The notes beneath the pieces are model-generated. The model was not told where the DNA came from. It saw only the letters and a program-made list of their open reading frames with translations, and did not search any database. A stretch of DNA of 64,000 bases from the NCBI RefSeq assembly GCF_918797505.1, contig NC_092794.1, positions 30,556,122 to 30,620,121 of the forward strand. The letters run 5' to 3'. This DNA comes from Bemisia tabaci. Lineage: Eukaryota; Arthropoda; Insecta; Hemiptera; Aleyrodidae. The translations under genes were made by a program, and so were the position numbers. Shown one piece after another: positions 1 to 10,126 of this stretch. Numbering within the stretch: position 1 is the stretch's first letter; every line of letters starts with the position of its first letter.

Positions 1-929
1 CTTTTTTCCATCATGCACAGATTTTCCGGAACACTGATACTTCTCTGGAAAAGCTACATTTGTAGGGAAAATTCCTATTTTTGCGGAGAACATTGACGTA
101 ATACCTAACCCAAAAAAACGGACGTGATGTTCGATATCATGCGTTCATAAATCTATCCGAGGTGGGTTGAACAATTTCAAACAAATCTAAAAAAATTAAA
201 AGTTGACCATTGCTCCCAGTAAGTATGTATCTCGTTAATAACTCGATCACTTGCGCTATTTTTGTGCTAAGTACATTGAAGAATATTTGGAATGGATAAA
301 TTGTCTTTCGCGAAATTTTCTTGTAGGTAATGCTTCCCATTTTATCAGTGATTGAAGCTTTTGATCAGCAAACTGAAAAGACAACATTGTAAAACAAAGA
401 TTTCTCAGATCGAGGAGTGGAATAGGATAGTGAAATATTTGCGACAGACCGTTTGATGGAGGCTTGAAACAAGAAATGTGTTACTGAGTCCAAGAGTGCA
501 AAAGCCTAGGACACCGTGTGCCTCGCGGTAGGCCCTACAACGACTAATTATAAATTCTCAACCCCAGCACGCACCCTTGGTGAACGCGCAATGCGTGAAA
601 TATTCCTTTCGTAATGTAGCGCTAACATGCGTTTTACGGTATCTGAACCGAGTTTGACGCGATTATTTATACTCGCGGAATTAGCGTTTTTCAACTCATG
701 ATTTGATTTTTTTTGTGATTCTGAGGCTCTTGTACACTCCGTATGGATAATTTTTCTTCAATAAAAAAAAATAAAACATGAAAATCAAATTATTTTTCTC
801 TCTTAACGTCTTTTACCTAACACCTAATAGGTCTATATGTTCTCCTCAAAAATAGGAATTTTCCCTACAAATCTAGCTTTTCCAGAGAAGTATCAGTGTT
901 CCGGAAAATCTGTGCATGATGGAAAAAAG
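1..929. mobile_element. Non-autonomous TIR element, 93-bp inverted ends
   Basis: Bases 1-93 and 837-929 are inverted copies with few mismatches; both ends read inwards from CTTTTTTCCATCATGCAC. The left end coincides with the window edge, so the true terminus and target duplication cannot be seen. The interior is AT-rich with no convincing coding frame, so it behaves as a MITE. A related single end lies at 42254-42340. Confidence 0.8.
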
Positions 930-1000
930 CCAAATCCGTGTTCGGATTAAGCAGCCAAAATCCCATGGGGAATTTAGTATTGCATGCCTTTTAAAGTTTC

Positions 1001-1253
1001 TTTGCACCGCCCGACGCGGGATGGAGGGCAGAACCTCCGCTCCAAACGCGGCTCCGATCGGCCTGGCATGAAGCGAGCCAGGCCGATTTTTCCGAAAACC
1101 GTCGGAGGATACTTTTGGTGAATATTATTGCAATCGCGGTCAATTTTAGTGAACGTAGCTGGGAACATTTTAATTTATTTTGGGGAGTAATTGCAATCGC
1201 ACAGTGTAATAGCGACTGCTGAAACTTAAGATTGCAGGACTCGGCGTTTGATT

Positions 1254-1284
<31 letters not shown>

Positions 1285-1767
1285 GGGCAATGCGACGCTA
1301 GAACATACAAACGATAAAAAAAATTAAAATTCAAGAATATTGGCCATGTTCCGCGATTGAGCAATTCAAATCTTCCTCCTCTTAACTTCTTATTAATGAA
1401 ATTATTGAACTGCCGCAGTAACCCTCAAGTCCCCGGCCGCTACGCTTCCCACACCAGAGTTTGAAAATGAAAAGTAAAAAAAAAAGATGCGCGGCTGCCG
1501 AATTCAGGTTTCCCGACGGACTGAGCTCAAAACAATCCCGCCGGTGAGCGGGATCTTGCGACACGGCGCGCTCGAGCAATGCGCAGTCATTTGAGTATAT
1601 CATAACCATGGCAACAGCGATCCGGCCTTCCATCTCAAAAATCCGCGTGACCTACTGAGAAACTGGGTCGGCCCCGGTACCCTCGGGGGGCTCCCGCGGC
1701 TCCCCCGTTGCGGACCCCTGGGGAGCGTTTGCACCGCCCAACGCGGGACGAAGGGCAGAACCTCCGC
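1001..1767. repeat. Dispersed GC-rich block, two direct copies, and a poly-T run
   Basis: A block of about 42 bp containing TTTGCACCGCCC and GGGCAGAACCTCCGC occurs at 1001-1042 and again at 1728-1767, same orientation, with about five differences. A run of 27 T lies at 1258-1284 between them. The flanks (1050-1110, 1660-1730) are locally GC-rich against an AT-rich background. No coding role is apparent. Confidence 0.6.
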
Positions 1768-2173
1768 ACAGTGCGGCCCTCTGTGGACAAAAATCAAAAA
1801 TTCACATCTCAACATCTGACATTTTTTTTCGGAATTTGTCATCTTAAATGACCGTCTACAGTTTTACGTATTAGGGCACCAGCGCCCCCCGGATGGAGGG
1901 ATCGCGAAATCCAACCTTATCGAACGTCGCCGATCCGGAGCCGACCTGCAGACGGAACCGGGAGCCCGGAGGACGAACGGGAAGGTAAGAAGTGGGGCAC
2001 TTCACGCGGGGGTGGAAAAAACGGCTATTCGAGGCGCAGCGCCCCTCCGGGGAGGCCGAGGTCAGCGATTCTTCGGACTTATAAGCTCCGGCCACCCGAG
2101 TGCACTCGCGTGCCGATTCCCGAGCCGATGGACGAACGTGGCGCGAGGGGTGACGGTTTTCCCGAAAAAACTC
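1768..2173. other. Unassigned GC-rich stretch
   Basis: Locally GC-rich DNA. Reading frames are open on both strands at 1871-2349, as expected from composition. No family is recognised and no splice structure is convincing. Confidence 0.4.
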
Positions 2174-2238
2174 TTAGGGGCTGCAGCAACCCCCCGGAGG
2201 GTCGGGCCGGAAAACCCGGCGGGGGGACCGGAGACCCG
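2174..2238 (+). repeat. Dispersed 65-bp GC-rich block (copy 1)
   Basis: Starts with GGGGCTGCAGCAACC and continues through GGGGGGACCGGAGACCC. The same block lies in inverse orientation at 52394-52455, where a CACTG-ended element abuts it. This is a shared fragment of a larger repeat that I cannot name. Confidence 0.7.
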
Positions 2239-2349
2239 GCCGCAGGGGTCCCGCCGATCGATCCTCAGGGGCGTGGGACACAGGGGGGCCGCGGGACGTG
2301 GTCAGGAAGTTCAAAGTCACGGCGGACCGCTTATAATGTTATTTATTAG

Positions 2350-3154
2350 ATAACAAAATGAGAAAGGGGGAATTCAAACGCCGATACAAACGAGCTATGT
2401 TGTTTTTGTTAAGTTCTTAATTTTTTTAATGGGATTGGTTCCTCTGCTTGTCTTACTCGATCCTAAAAAGGGCATCATATTGTCCGCTAAATTTGCGAAA
2501 ATTATCGGCATTTTGAAACCGTCAATTTTATACGACAATCTTTCTCTACATTGTCAGTGGAAAATTGTATACATTCTTTTTTAGACAAATTCTTACATTA
2601 AGTTTTCCTTTTATATTTTTGAAGTTCAGATTTCATAAGTAAGTAGATAAAGTAATGTGAAAAGCTAGCCTCGTAATGAAAAAAATAATTTGATATATTT
2701 GCGGAATAGCCTCCTCAAGATAGATGACGGTAAATGTCGGACGGTTAATAATCTTGGTTATAGGTAAAATGATTCCTGAAAAAATAAACCTCACAGAAAC
2801 GAAAGAAGTGAAATATAACCCTTATACCGCAGCCGGCAGCGTTGGAAACGTGTCCTCGGCACTAGGAAAGACACACGGGAAAATCGGCACAGTGAAAGGA
2901 CCCTGCCTGCACGGGCAGTTTGCCGTGAGTCCGACATACCCTCATTCATTTGTGATTTTCCAGGAAGTCATTATCTTCTTGCAAATGCTCTAGGTAAGCG
3001 CTAATGAACAGCCAAGGGATCAAGCTGTCAATAGGAGAAAACGAAAACTTAAAATTCCCAAATCTCGCAGAGAGGCAGGCCATAGACTTTGAACGTAAAT
3101 ACCTATCTCAGTTTGAATCTGATGGTTCATACGGCGTTCTTCCTTATACATATA
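2350..3154. other. Unassigned; one weak open frame
   Basis: AT-rich DNA. A plus-strand frame at 2724-2993 (89 codons) has a less biased composition in its second half (about 2820-2950), but it has no recognised domain and no clear splice sites. I do not call it a gene. Confidence 0.3.
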
Positions 3155-3232
3155 GCACGGCAGTACAGTGTAGTGGTTAAAGCGCTTGCACTATGATCGA
3201 GAAGTCCCGAGTTCGATTTCCGGCCAAGTGAC
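3155..3232 (+). repeat. tRNA-related SINE head
   Basis: Contains an A-box-like TAGTGGTTAAAGCG and, about 40 nt downstream, a B-box-like GAGTTCGATTTC, the spacing of an internal RNA polymerase III promoter. It does not fold cleanly as a complete tRNA and runs into non-tRNA sequence, so a tRNA-derived SINE or tRNA pseudogene fits best. A G-run near 3293-3306 follows. Confidence 0.6.
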
Positions 3233-3503
3233 CAGAGTTTGATGGTCTCAAACGATGCGACGGTACCCTGGGGCTGGCTTGATTAAGGATTGAGGGGGGG
3301 GGGGGGGCTTCAGGGACTGCAAGCGGTAGACTATTCCCTGAGGGATATTTGCAGAGAAGAAACAAAAAGAAAACATGATATTCTTCTTCGCCATATTTTA
3401 CTGCTACCTATGTGAGGAAAAAACCGATGTGTGGCGGCAAGCCACCAGCTCCTCCAATCAAAGCTGCTCTCCTCGGGCAACAGCTCGCAGTATTTTTGGC
3501 TAT

Positions 3504-3540
3504 CAGGGTATTCCACTTTAAGGGTCACCTCCAAACTCTA
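3504..3540 (+). repeat. Repeat terminus shared with 25016-25050
   Basis: CAGGGTATTCCACTTTAAGG followed by GTCACCTCC closely matches the block at 25016-25050 (TTAGGGTGTCCCACTTTGAG, then GGTCACCTCC). It resembles the end of a TIR element; no partner end is visible here. Confidence 0.5.
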
Positions 3541-3661
3541 GTCGCATTTATTTATTTTTAAAATAATATTTGTTTTATCGGCTACGCTTCAGCGGAAAAT
3601 TCTCGGAAGTGGATATCGGGGAAGTTGCAGGGATGGCACCGGTAGGCTGTGAGACGATATA

Positions 3662-4645
3662 CAGGGTGTCTCAAGGGGGGGGGGAGGGTACTCCCCTCGT
3701 AACTTTTGAACGGTTAGAGATAGAAAAACAAAACTTTGGGAATGTTTCTATCTTAAAAAGGGCCATCTTCTAAGGGGGTCACAATTTTTGTCCCTCCCTT
3801 GAGGGGGGCGGGGGGGCAACTTTTTTTTCAAATAGCAGCCCCTATCTTGTGATACATCATTGGAAAGAACATAAAAAATTAAGAATTTTGGCGCAAACTG
3901 CAGATCAATAAGGATTAAGGACACTACCTTAATTGTTTCGATTTTTTTAATTATCGTAATAACTTCAGTATTATGCTTTTAAAATTTAAGCTATTAAAAC
4001 AAATAAAGACAACTATCGAAATAAATATGTAAGGTGACTCAATTCAACCGTTTAAATTTCGGTTTTTGAACTTTGCCCGAAATAAAGGGACTTAAATGCA
4101 AAAGAACGCAATGTTGAACTAATTTTGAACTTACCAAGATAATGTTGGGGCAAAGGAAGAAGAAATTGGCTCAAATCGCGGGAAAATCGTATGACCTTTA
4201 AACTGACGTATTTGGGGGTCCGAAACCCCCCTTAAAATCAGCTTGAAGTCATTTCTGTGATTTTTACTTTAAAGTGCTTACAATTTTGTAAATTTTTCCG
4301 ATTTGTTTTTTTCTCTACAATAGTTTGAACCGGAGTTATGATTTTTTGAAAATAGGTCAAATTTGACCATTGACCTGTCATAACTCGGTCAAAAATTAAG
4401 ATATTGATCTGCGGTTTGCGCCAAAATTCTTAGTTTTTTATGTTCTTTCCAATGATGTATCACAAAATAGGGGTTGCTTTTTAAAAAAAGTTAGGGGCCT
4501 TTGCCTCCCCTAAGGGAAGGACAAAAATTTTGACCCCCCTAGAAGATTTAAGATAGAAACATTTCCAAAGTTTTGTTTTTCTGTCTCTAACCGCTCAAAA
4601 GTTTCGAGGGGGGGGGGGGGGGGTCCGGACTTTTGGGACACCCTG
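3662..4645. mobile_element. Family A hairpin element, copy 1 (diverged)
   Basis: The ends read CAGGGTGTC inwards and are flanked by TA on both sides, as for Tc1/mariner-type insertion. Arms 3662-3910 and 4402-4645 are inverted copies. The right half continues further with family sequence (4100-4400), so the left arm has an internal deletion. It shares the interior sentence around TTTGCGCCAAAATTCTTAG with copies at 23031, 45766 and 47271. G-runs near each end differ in length. No transposase is present. Confidence 0.85.
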
Positions 4646-5140
4646 TATATTCATGTGGTTTACGGCGAGGATGATTTCCGGTAAGACGGAAACTGGGAAT
4701 CCTCGGTCACGATGGAGGAGCACTGCGAGTGTACTGACCCCTGTAAAAGTTTAATTCAGATCGAATTTGAAGCGCAGGCGTTTCATTCATTAGGATGAAA
4801 GCAAATGTATGTAGGTAGGTACGTGATTCGCTGAAACTTCTGCTGAATGTTCTTCATGATTTTACGATGCTGAAAAAGGAGAATCCAAAAAAATCACCCA
4901 ATAGGTAGTTCATCTCTGTATCATCTCGTCGTGACATAATTTTTGGAGATCCATGATGCGCAAATTCACTACCTGCATTATAAAAAAAAATTCTCTGTTT
5001 TTGCTGCATAGGTACACCGTAAGTCTGCAAAGATGCATTGAACTATACATGTAATTAAAGATGTTGGGTTCTGACATGGACTGATTCTAGCCCCTGCCAA
5101 TGATATACATAATGTATAAAGTCAAGCAGATGGGAATTAC
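4646..5140. other. Unassigned
   Basis: AT-rich sequence with no repeat or gene signal I can support. It may be intron downstream of the minus-strand exon at 5141-5458. Confidence 0.3.
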
Positions 5141-5458
5141 CTGGCTATTTATGGTGCATCGAGATGCGCTTCTGGAATATTCGGAAAACTCGAGATCCTC
5201 CATGCGACTCTCGTTTCTGGGCAGAATTTCGGTGAGATTAGGTGCGCGTAGCTTCTTCATGCGAGCATGGAGGGTCTCCCTGGACCAGATCTCCATCTCC
5301 TCCTCGGGTGAGGGCGGCTCATCGTTCATGTTCCCCCCGGCCCCCAAACGACCCTTTAGCCAGTCGGACAAGTGCAGAGCGCTTCCTTTTCGCACGCTAG
5401 ATTTACGTCGACAAAGTTGTCGACACCGGTTCTCGATCAGATCCTCCATCATTTTCCC
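5141..5458 (-). CDS. Candidate host-gene exon, unknown product
   Basis: On the minus strand a pyrimidine-rich tract ends in CTCTAG at the 5' border (5459-5460), and the 3' border is CAG followed by GTAATT (donor at 5139-5140). The 318 bp between them is fully open, 106 codons, ending in phase 0. An ATG pair at 5452 could start translation, but the acceptor suggests an internal exon. The product is charged and hydrophilic, with a basic Arg/Cys-rich start, an acidic stretch (PPSPEEEMEIW) and no membrane segment. I do not recognise the family. Unlike the TE remnants nearby, it has no stops or repeats. The opposite strand is also open (5100-5462), which weakens the case. Confidence 0.45.
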
Positions 5459-7919
5459 CTAGAGGAAAAGCAAACACTCCTATTAATAAAGAATAACGGG
5501 CAAAATTCAAAAGCGGGATTGAGAACCAAATTTTGCCATAAATGAGGATCACTATGACGTATGACCTATTAAAAAAGTGACCGCCTCCACGAGGAAACCG
5601 ATGGAGTATAATGGCCAAAGTACGAAAGTCTCCGTTTGCAACGTTGCAGACCTCTTGTCATACTTCATTTTCTCTAAAACAAAACTAACCAATGTAATTG
5701 CATGGACACTTCCTCTAATATTCTTCTCTGTTAGCGGAATATTCTTTTTAAACATCCTATAGAGTTGGCTTGTATCTCTTAGGAAAAATGAAAAAAGAGC
5801 AGAAGAGGAGAAGAGCGGAGCGTGGTTTTGCACTTTGGCCGTCGACGTGTGGTTTCTGAAATGAGCCAGAAGTAGCTGTTGTTGCAAAATCTAATCCAAA
5901 TGTTTCAGATAGTTAAGGTGGATCCTCAGTAACTTGGAGGACGATCCAATACCTAGTCGATCAATCATTTGGACTACATTTGCAAATTGGAACTACAATA
6001 TTTGGCTCAGCATAGAAACAACCCATGTACCAGTAGTTTCAAAATGTACATAAGTGTTTTTACGGATAAGTAACTGTAGCTCCTAATTGCAAAGTCTAGT
6101 CGATTCGATAGTTACTGGCTTTTAGGATTTTTTTTTTCAAAAAATCTGGACCTTCATATCTTGGTTTAGTACGGTAAGTAAGTCTCTTTAAGATCTGACC
6201 GAGAAAATCTTTGAAATATTTCTGGGACCACGCCTCGGGTGAATTTCGCTAAAAGTTTTGTCTTTTGCTTGGCGATATCAACTCGGGATGTACTTATTCA
6301 GTTGTTTCAAAATGCTTTCCGGTCAAACTTTTGTGGAAATTTACCCGAAGAACCACAGAGTGATGTGACGCTCGAGGATGTTTGAGAGGACGTCTTAAAA
6401 TTCAGATATCATCGACACCTAAGATCGATGAACTATGGGATCGGATTCTAAATAAGTGCTGAAGATTTAAGTACCTTTTTGAACAGTTCAAACGAAGTAG
6501 AATTCTAGACAAGGTTTGAGATAAAGCATCGCTATACATGCGATGATCTCAGGCAAATTGAGCCTTAAGGTGGAAGCACAACTTGCTCGACAGAAAAAAT
6601 GGAAATTTACGTTTAGAATCTTATTCACTTTTGACGCTGAACAAGCATTTTCTAATGTTCTTAACGCATATGATAGATTAAATTTTCAAGGGATACGTAT
6701 AACTTGCATTATAATTCTAGTCATACACGTTATAAATGAATAATATTCAGGGCTGGCAGCAGAGCTCGTAAACTTAAAAGCGTTTACCCTCAAATATGCG
6801 ATTTCCTATCCTCTACTACTGTTTTATATCTTCGGAATGTTTTTAGAGGGCTGACCTTCTATATTCGGATGTTCTTTGTAGCAAAATGTTGAGAATTTAT
6901 CTGTTCAAGCTAAAGAAAGCCTAGATATATTTACATCATTCCCCACCTTAAAATGTATTCAATTTCCTGACCACATCACCTGCCATTCTTGTTCTCAAAT
7001 GCTTCGGTATGAGAATTCGTAAAAATAAGTGCAACTCAACAGGAAATAGAGATACCTAAACATATTTAGCGTAAATAGCTCTTTCCTTGTTTCCTTTTAC
7101 ATGATATGGCTCAAACTCCCCGACGCTATATTTTGCTTGAAACTTATAATTAGTCGTTTCAATGATTTTTCCCAGCTTTTCATCTTCATTATTTAATTTG
7201 AAATGACAACTTTTATTTGTCAGAGACTTGCAGAATTATCATGTTTCGCAAATATGAAAAAAAATATTCAACTCGCACTGAAAGAGGGTTATTCAAAAAC
7301 GGGGATTTTGCTTCCCCCCTAGGAAAGGCAGTTTTTTTTGGGAGCTGTTTTTTGCGGGGGAGGGGAGGGCAAAATCAATGGGGGGGACCACTCTCCCTCA
7401 TGGATTTTACCCGAGGTGGATAATTATGTTGTTTCCTATCAAAAGACACGTCTTTTTGCGGTAATGGCAAGTTCGAAAAACAATTTCCCGTGCGTTACAG
7501 TGCTGCCCAGTTAAAACGTAACAACCCCGTTGCTGGCACATAAATTCAGCCATAGAGTCACGGTTTGACAAAATTCTTTAAAAAAATGTGCAATTTAAAG
7601 ATAGATTTTTGATGTTCCATTTTTTAATTTTAACATGCGTTCTTGCCATTTGTCTGATTTTTGATTCCGTCAATTTTTAATTTGCAAATATTTTAAAATT
7701 GCTTCCTTTTGATTTCAATAACAATCAATTGAATCGGTGGTTCGTTTGGTTTTGCAGCCATTGATATATTACACCTTGTATGATGTCTAGTTCGCGAGAT
7801 ATGGCTATTTATGTAACGGCGTTTTGAAGCGACGACGCTTGTTAAGTCCAGGTAGGTAAGAATTTTAGCATTTGAAAATCCATTAATGGCTTTAGGGTGG
7901 GGTCCAACCGTGTACTTGA
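5459..7919. other. Unassigned AT-rich DNA
   Basis: No gene or element can be supported. Words resembling the CTATAGTTCC/TTGCAAAATG hairpin family (see 59163) occur near 5985 and 6070. A G-rich patch lies at 7300-7390. Small open frames look random. Confidence 0.35.
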
Positions 7920-8105
7920 AGCCGAATCCTTTCAACTTTTATTTGAAATATTCTTGTCCGAAAGGTGCCAAATTTGGCAAAAATAGTTTGAAATTGGCCT
8001 GTTTTGCAGATGTTGGTCCGTGCTTCCCAAGCATTAATCTTACGACAAAATTGGCTACATTCAAAGGCAAATCTCGTTGAATTTTCATTAAAATTGATTC
8101 AATTA
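7920..8105 (+). repeat. Diverged copy of the 49.7-kb repeat
   Basis: GTGCCAAATTTGGCAAAAAT at 7974-7993, then ACGACAAAATTGG at 8041, follow the same order as 49734-49910 with many substitutions. It looks like an old, single-arm copy. Confidence 0.5.
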
Positions 8106-8516
8106 TTTTTGCAACCGACAAAATTAAACGGGCTGACAAGCAGCAAACTGAGAAAGAGCATAAAAATTGGCGTCACTAGCGGTACTTGGACAACTTTTCT
8201 TCTTTTCTTCAAGAACTTGGCGGTCCCTTATTTCATTTAAAACCCAACTATCACCCTTTTCTGGACGTCTTTACTTGATCATTGTTCGTATTCTTCCCCT
8301 ACCATCTATATTTAGCATTACGAAATAAGAATAATGTAAACTGAAAATAGGGCGATAAAAAAATGTCCATGCAAGATAAAGCATATCGATGGATGCGGAA
8401 TCCAACGAGATGTCGATTAAATAGATTGTTGTTCAAATCATTATAGAACGCTTTTGAACTTTTTGCAATTTTTTAAAAATCGACAAATTTAAAAATCAGG
8501 GAAATGGCAACGACGC

Positions 8517-9295
8517 AGGGGAGAGGCGGGCAACGTGGAACGGGCGGACAAAGTGGAATTTGGCCTTTTAAAAAAATCTGTCAGTCCTAAGGCGACTCTG
8601 GTGGTTGAAATTGAAACAAGAGAGGGTACCCATCTATTAGAAACTGTTTCTATGCAAATAACAACAACATAACCAATAAAAATGACGGCAATAGAAAACC
8701 GGTCCTTCGCAAATTTTTTTCGCTCCCATGAAAACTTATGGGGCCACGGGCAAAGTGGAATGGGCGGGTAAAGTGGAATATGGTCATTTTAAAAAATGTA
8801 TTCATCCTGTGGTGCTTGTAATCGAAACTAGAGAGAATACTTATCCATTAGAAACTGTTTTTGTGCAAAAAGAAAAACATAAGCAATATAATGAATCACG
8901 ATAGTAACTAGCCGGCCCTTGCCAGATTTGGCCCGTGTTCGTGAGAGCTTGTTCGTATTTAGAAGTGTCAAATTAATAAATCCATGAATCTTACCTAATC
9001 AGTAATTGCTCTAGTTTCGATTTCAAAAACAAAATCTAGGTAATACAATTTCAAGGGGCGGTGTCTCAAATTCTACTTTGCCCGACTTACCTAAGTAGGG
9101 CAAAGTGGAATTTGACCTCTTTTTTTGTATCTAATTTTCTTGGCGCTTTTTGAAGACTTTCCGGCTTCTTTTACCTTTTTTTGATAAAAAAGCGATGAAA
9201 CTTCAATTATAAATAAACAGAATGTTTTAGGTAGTTGAGACAAATTTTCTGTAGGGCGTTAAAAAAAAGTGTTCCACTTTGCCCGGCTTTCCCCC
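8517..9295. mobile_element. TIR element with GGGCAAAGTGGAA ends and internal repeats
   Basis: The left end near 8517-8540 (ggggagaggcgggcaacgtg...) is an imperfect inverse of 9271-9295 (GTTCCACTTTGCCCGGC...). Inside are two diverged direct units of about 220 bp, at 8528-8747 and 8748-8960, each beginning GGGCAA(A/C)GTGGAA. A small perfect-arm hairpin lies at 9068-9113. There is no coding capacity. The target duplication is not clear. Confidence 0.65.
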
Positions 9296-9578
9296 ATATT
9301 AATATCATATAGTTATCAAAACATAACTTTACATTCTTCTGCTTTTATTTTATAGTGATCTTCTGCAGTTTCCAGAATTATACACATTGTATATAAATTG
9401 AAATAGAATAGCTGTTATGAATAACCGAGGAGTTCATATTTTACATAATATCCTATTTGCTACGTTATGTCATACCTGTTGGCTAAGACCTGGGGGCCCG
9501 CCAACTGGAGGCGTCTCAGTTCCGAGGAATGGAGATGTTGCATGTGTGAGGGATTTGCGATTTGACCATTGATTCTTA
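9296..9578. other. Unassigned
   Basis: AT-rich, with no recognisable feature. Confidence 0.3.
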
Positions 9579-9773
9579 TGTAAAAGTTCGCGAGAAACAC
9601 GATGGTGCCATCGGTTTTCTCTGAAATCATCTCCCAAGCTCAAAAAAAGCTTTCAAAGTGAGGCCAAAATGGAGGGGATATCCCACCCTACCCTGAGAGT
9701 CCACCTCTACATCAAAACAAACTCTCCATGCGAGGATAGGGAGCAAATATATTAGCAGTGATTCCGAGTTTTC

Positions 9774-10120
9774 GAGGCTGTCCAGTAGCCAAACAGGAAT
9801 CGGCTGATAGGAAAGCCGAATTAGCAAAAAGGAAACAACCAAAGGGTAAGTTTGACGGCGAAGCCTCAAAAATTCAAAAAGGTGTTTCTTACTCTGATAA
9901 AGTTTCAGGTAGGAAATCTAAAAATGATACAGGTAATCAAGTTCAAAATGCTAATCAAAGACAAGTCGAAACTATGTCATTATTAGACCTCGAAAGATCA
10001 ATTGATTTGATTATGAGTAAACTTGATAAGATCAATGCAATCGCGGAACGTCTAGCGCGTCTCAAGAATGTAGTGTCGTCACTCCAATACCCCTCCCTTG
10101 GTAGGAAAGCACGTAAATAA
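9774..10120 (+). pseudogene. LINE ORF1 (gag-like), C-terminal remnant
   Basis: The frame begins at the truncation point with RGCPVAKQ, which corresponds to the end of the last CCHC zinc knuckle in the related minus-strand element (YRGCPFAKE, near 38810). A lysine-rich linker and an amphipathic C-terminal segment follow. In Jockey-type LINEs ORF1 binds the element RNA. Only about 115 residues remain and the promoter and start are gone. It ends 6 bp before the ORF2 ATG at 10127, the tight spacing usual for these elements. Confidence 0.8.
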
Positions 10121-10126
10121 ACAATC

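Noticed and set aside
2012..2353. 113-codon GC-rich frame
   Set aside because: Overlaps a dispersed repeat block; two frames are open at once on the same strand, as expected from composition.
5100..5462. 120-codon plus-strand frame
   Set aside because: Antisense to the better-supported minus-strand exon with splice signals.
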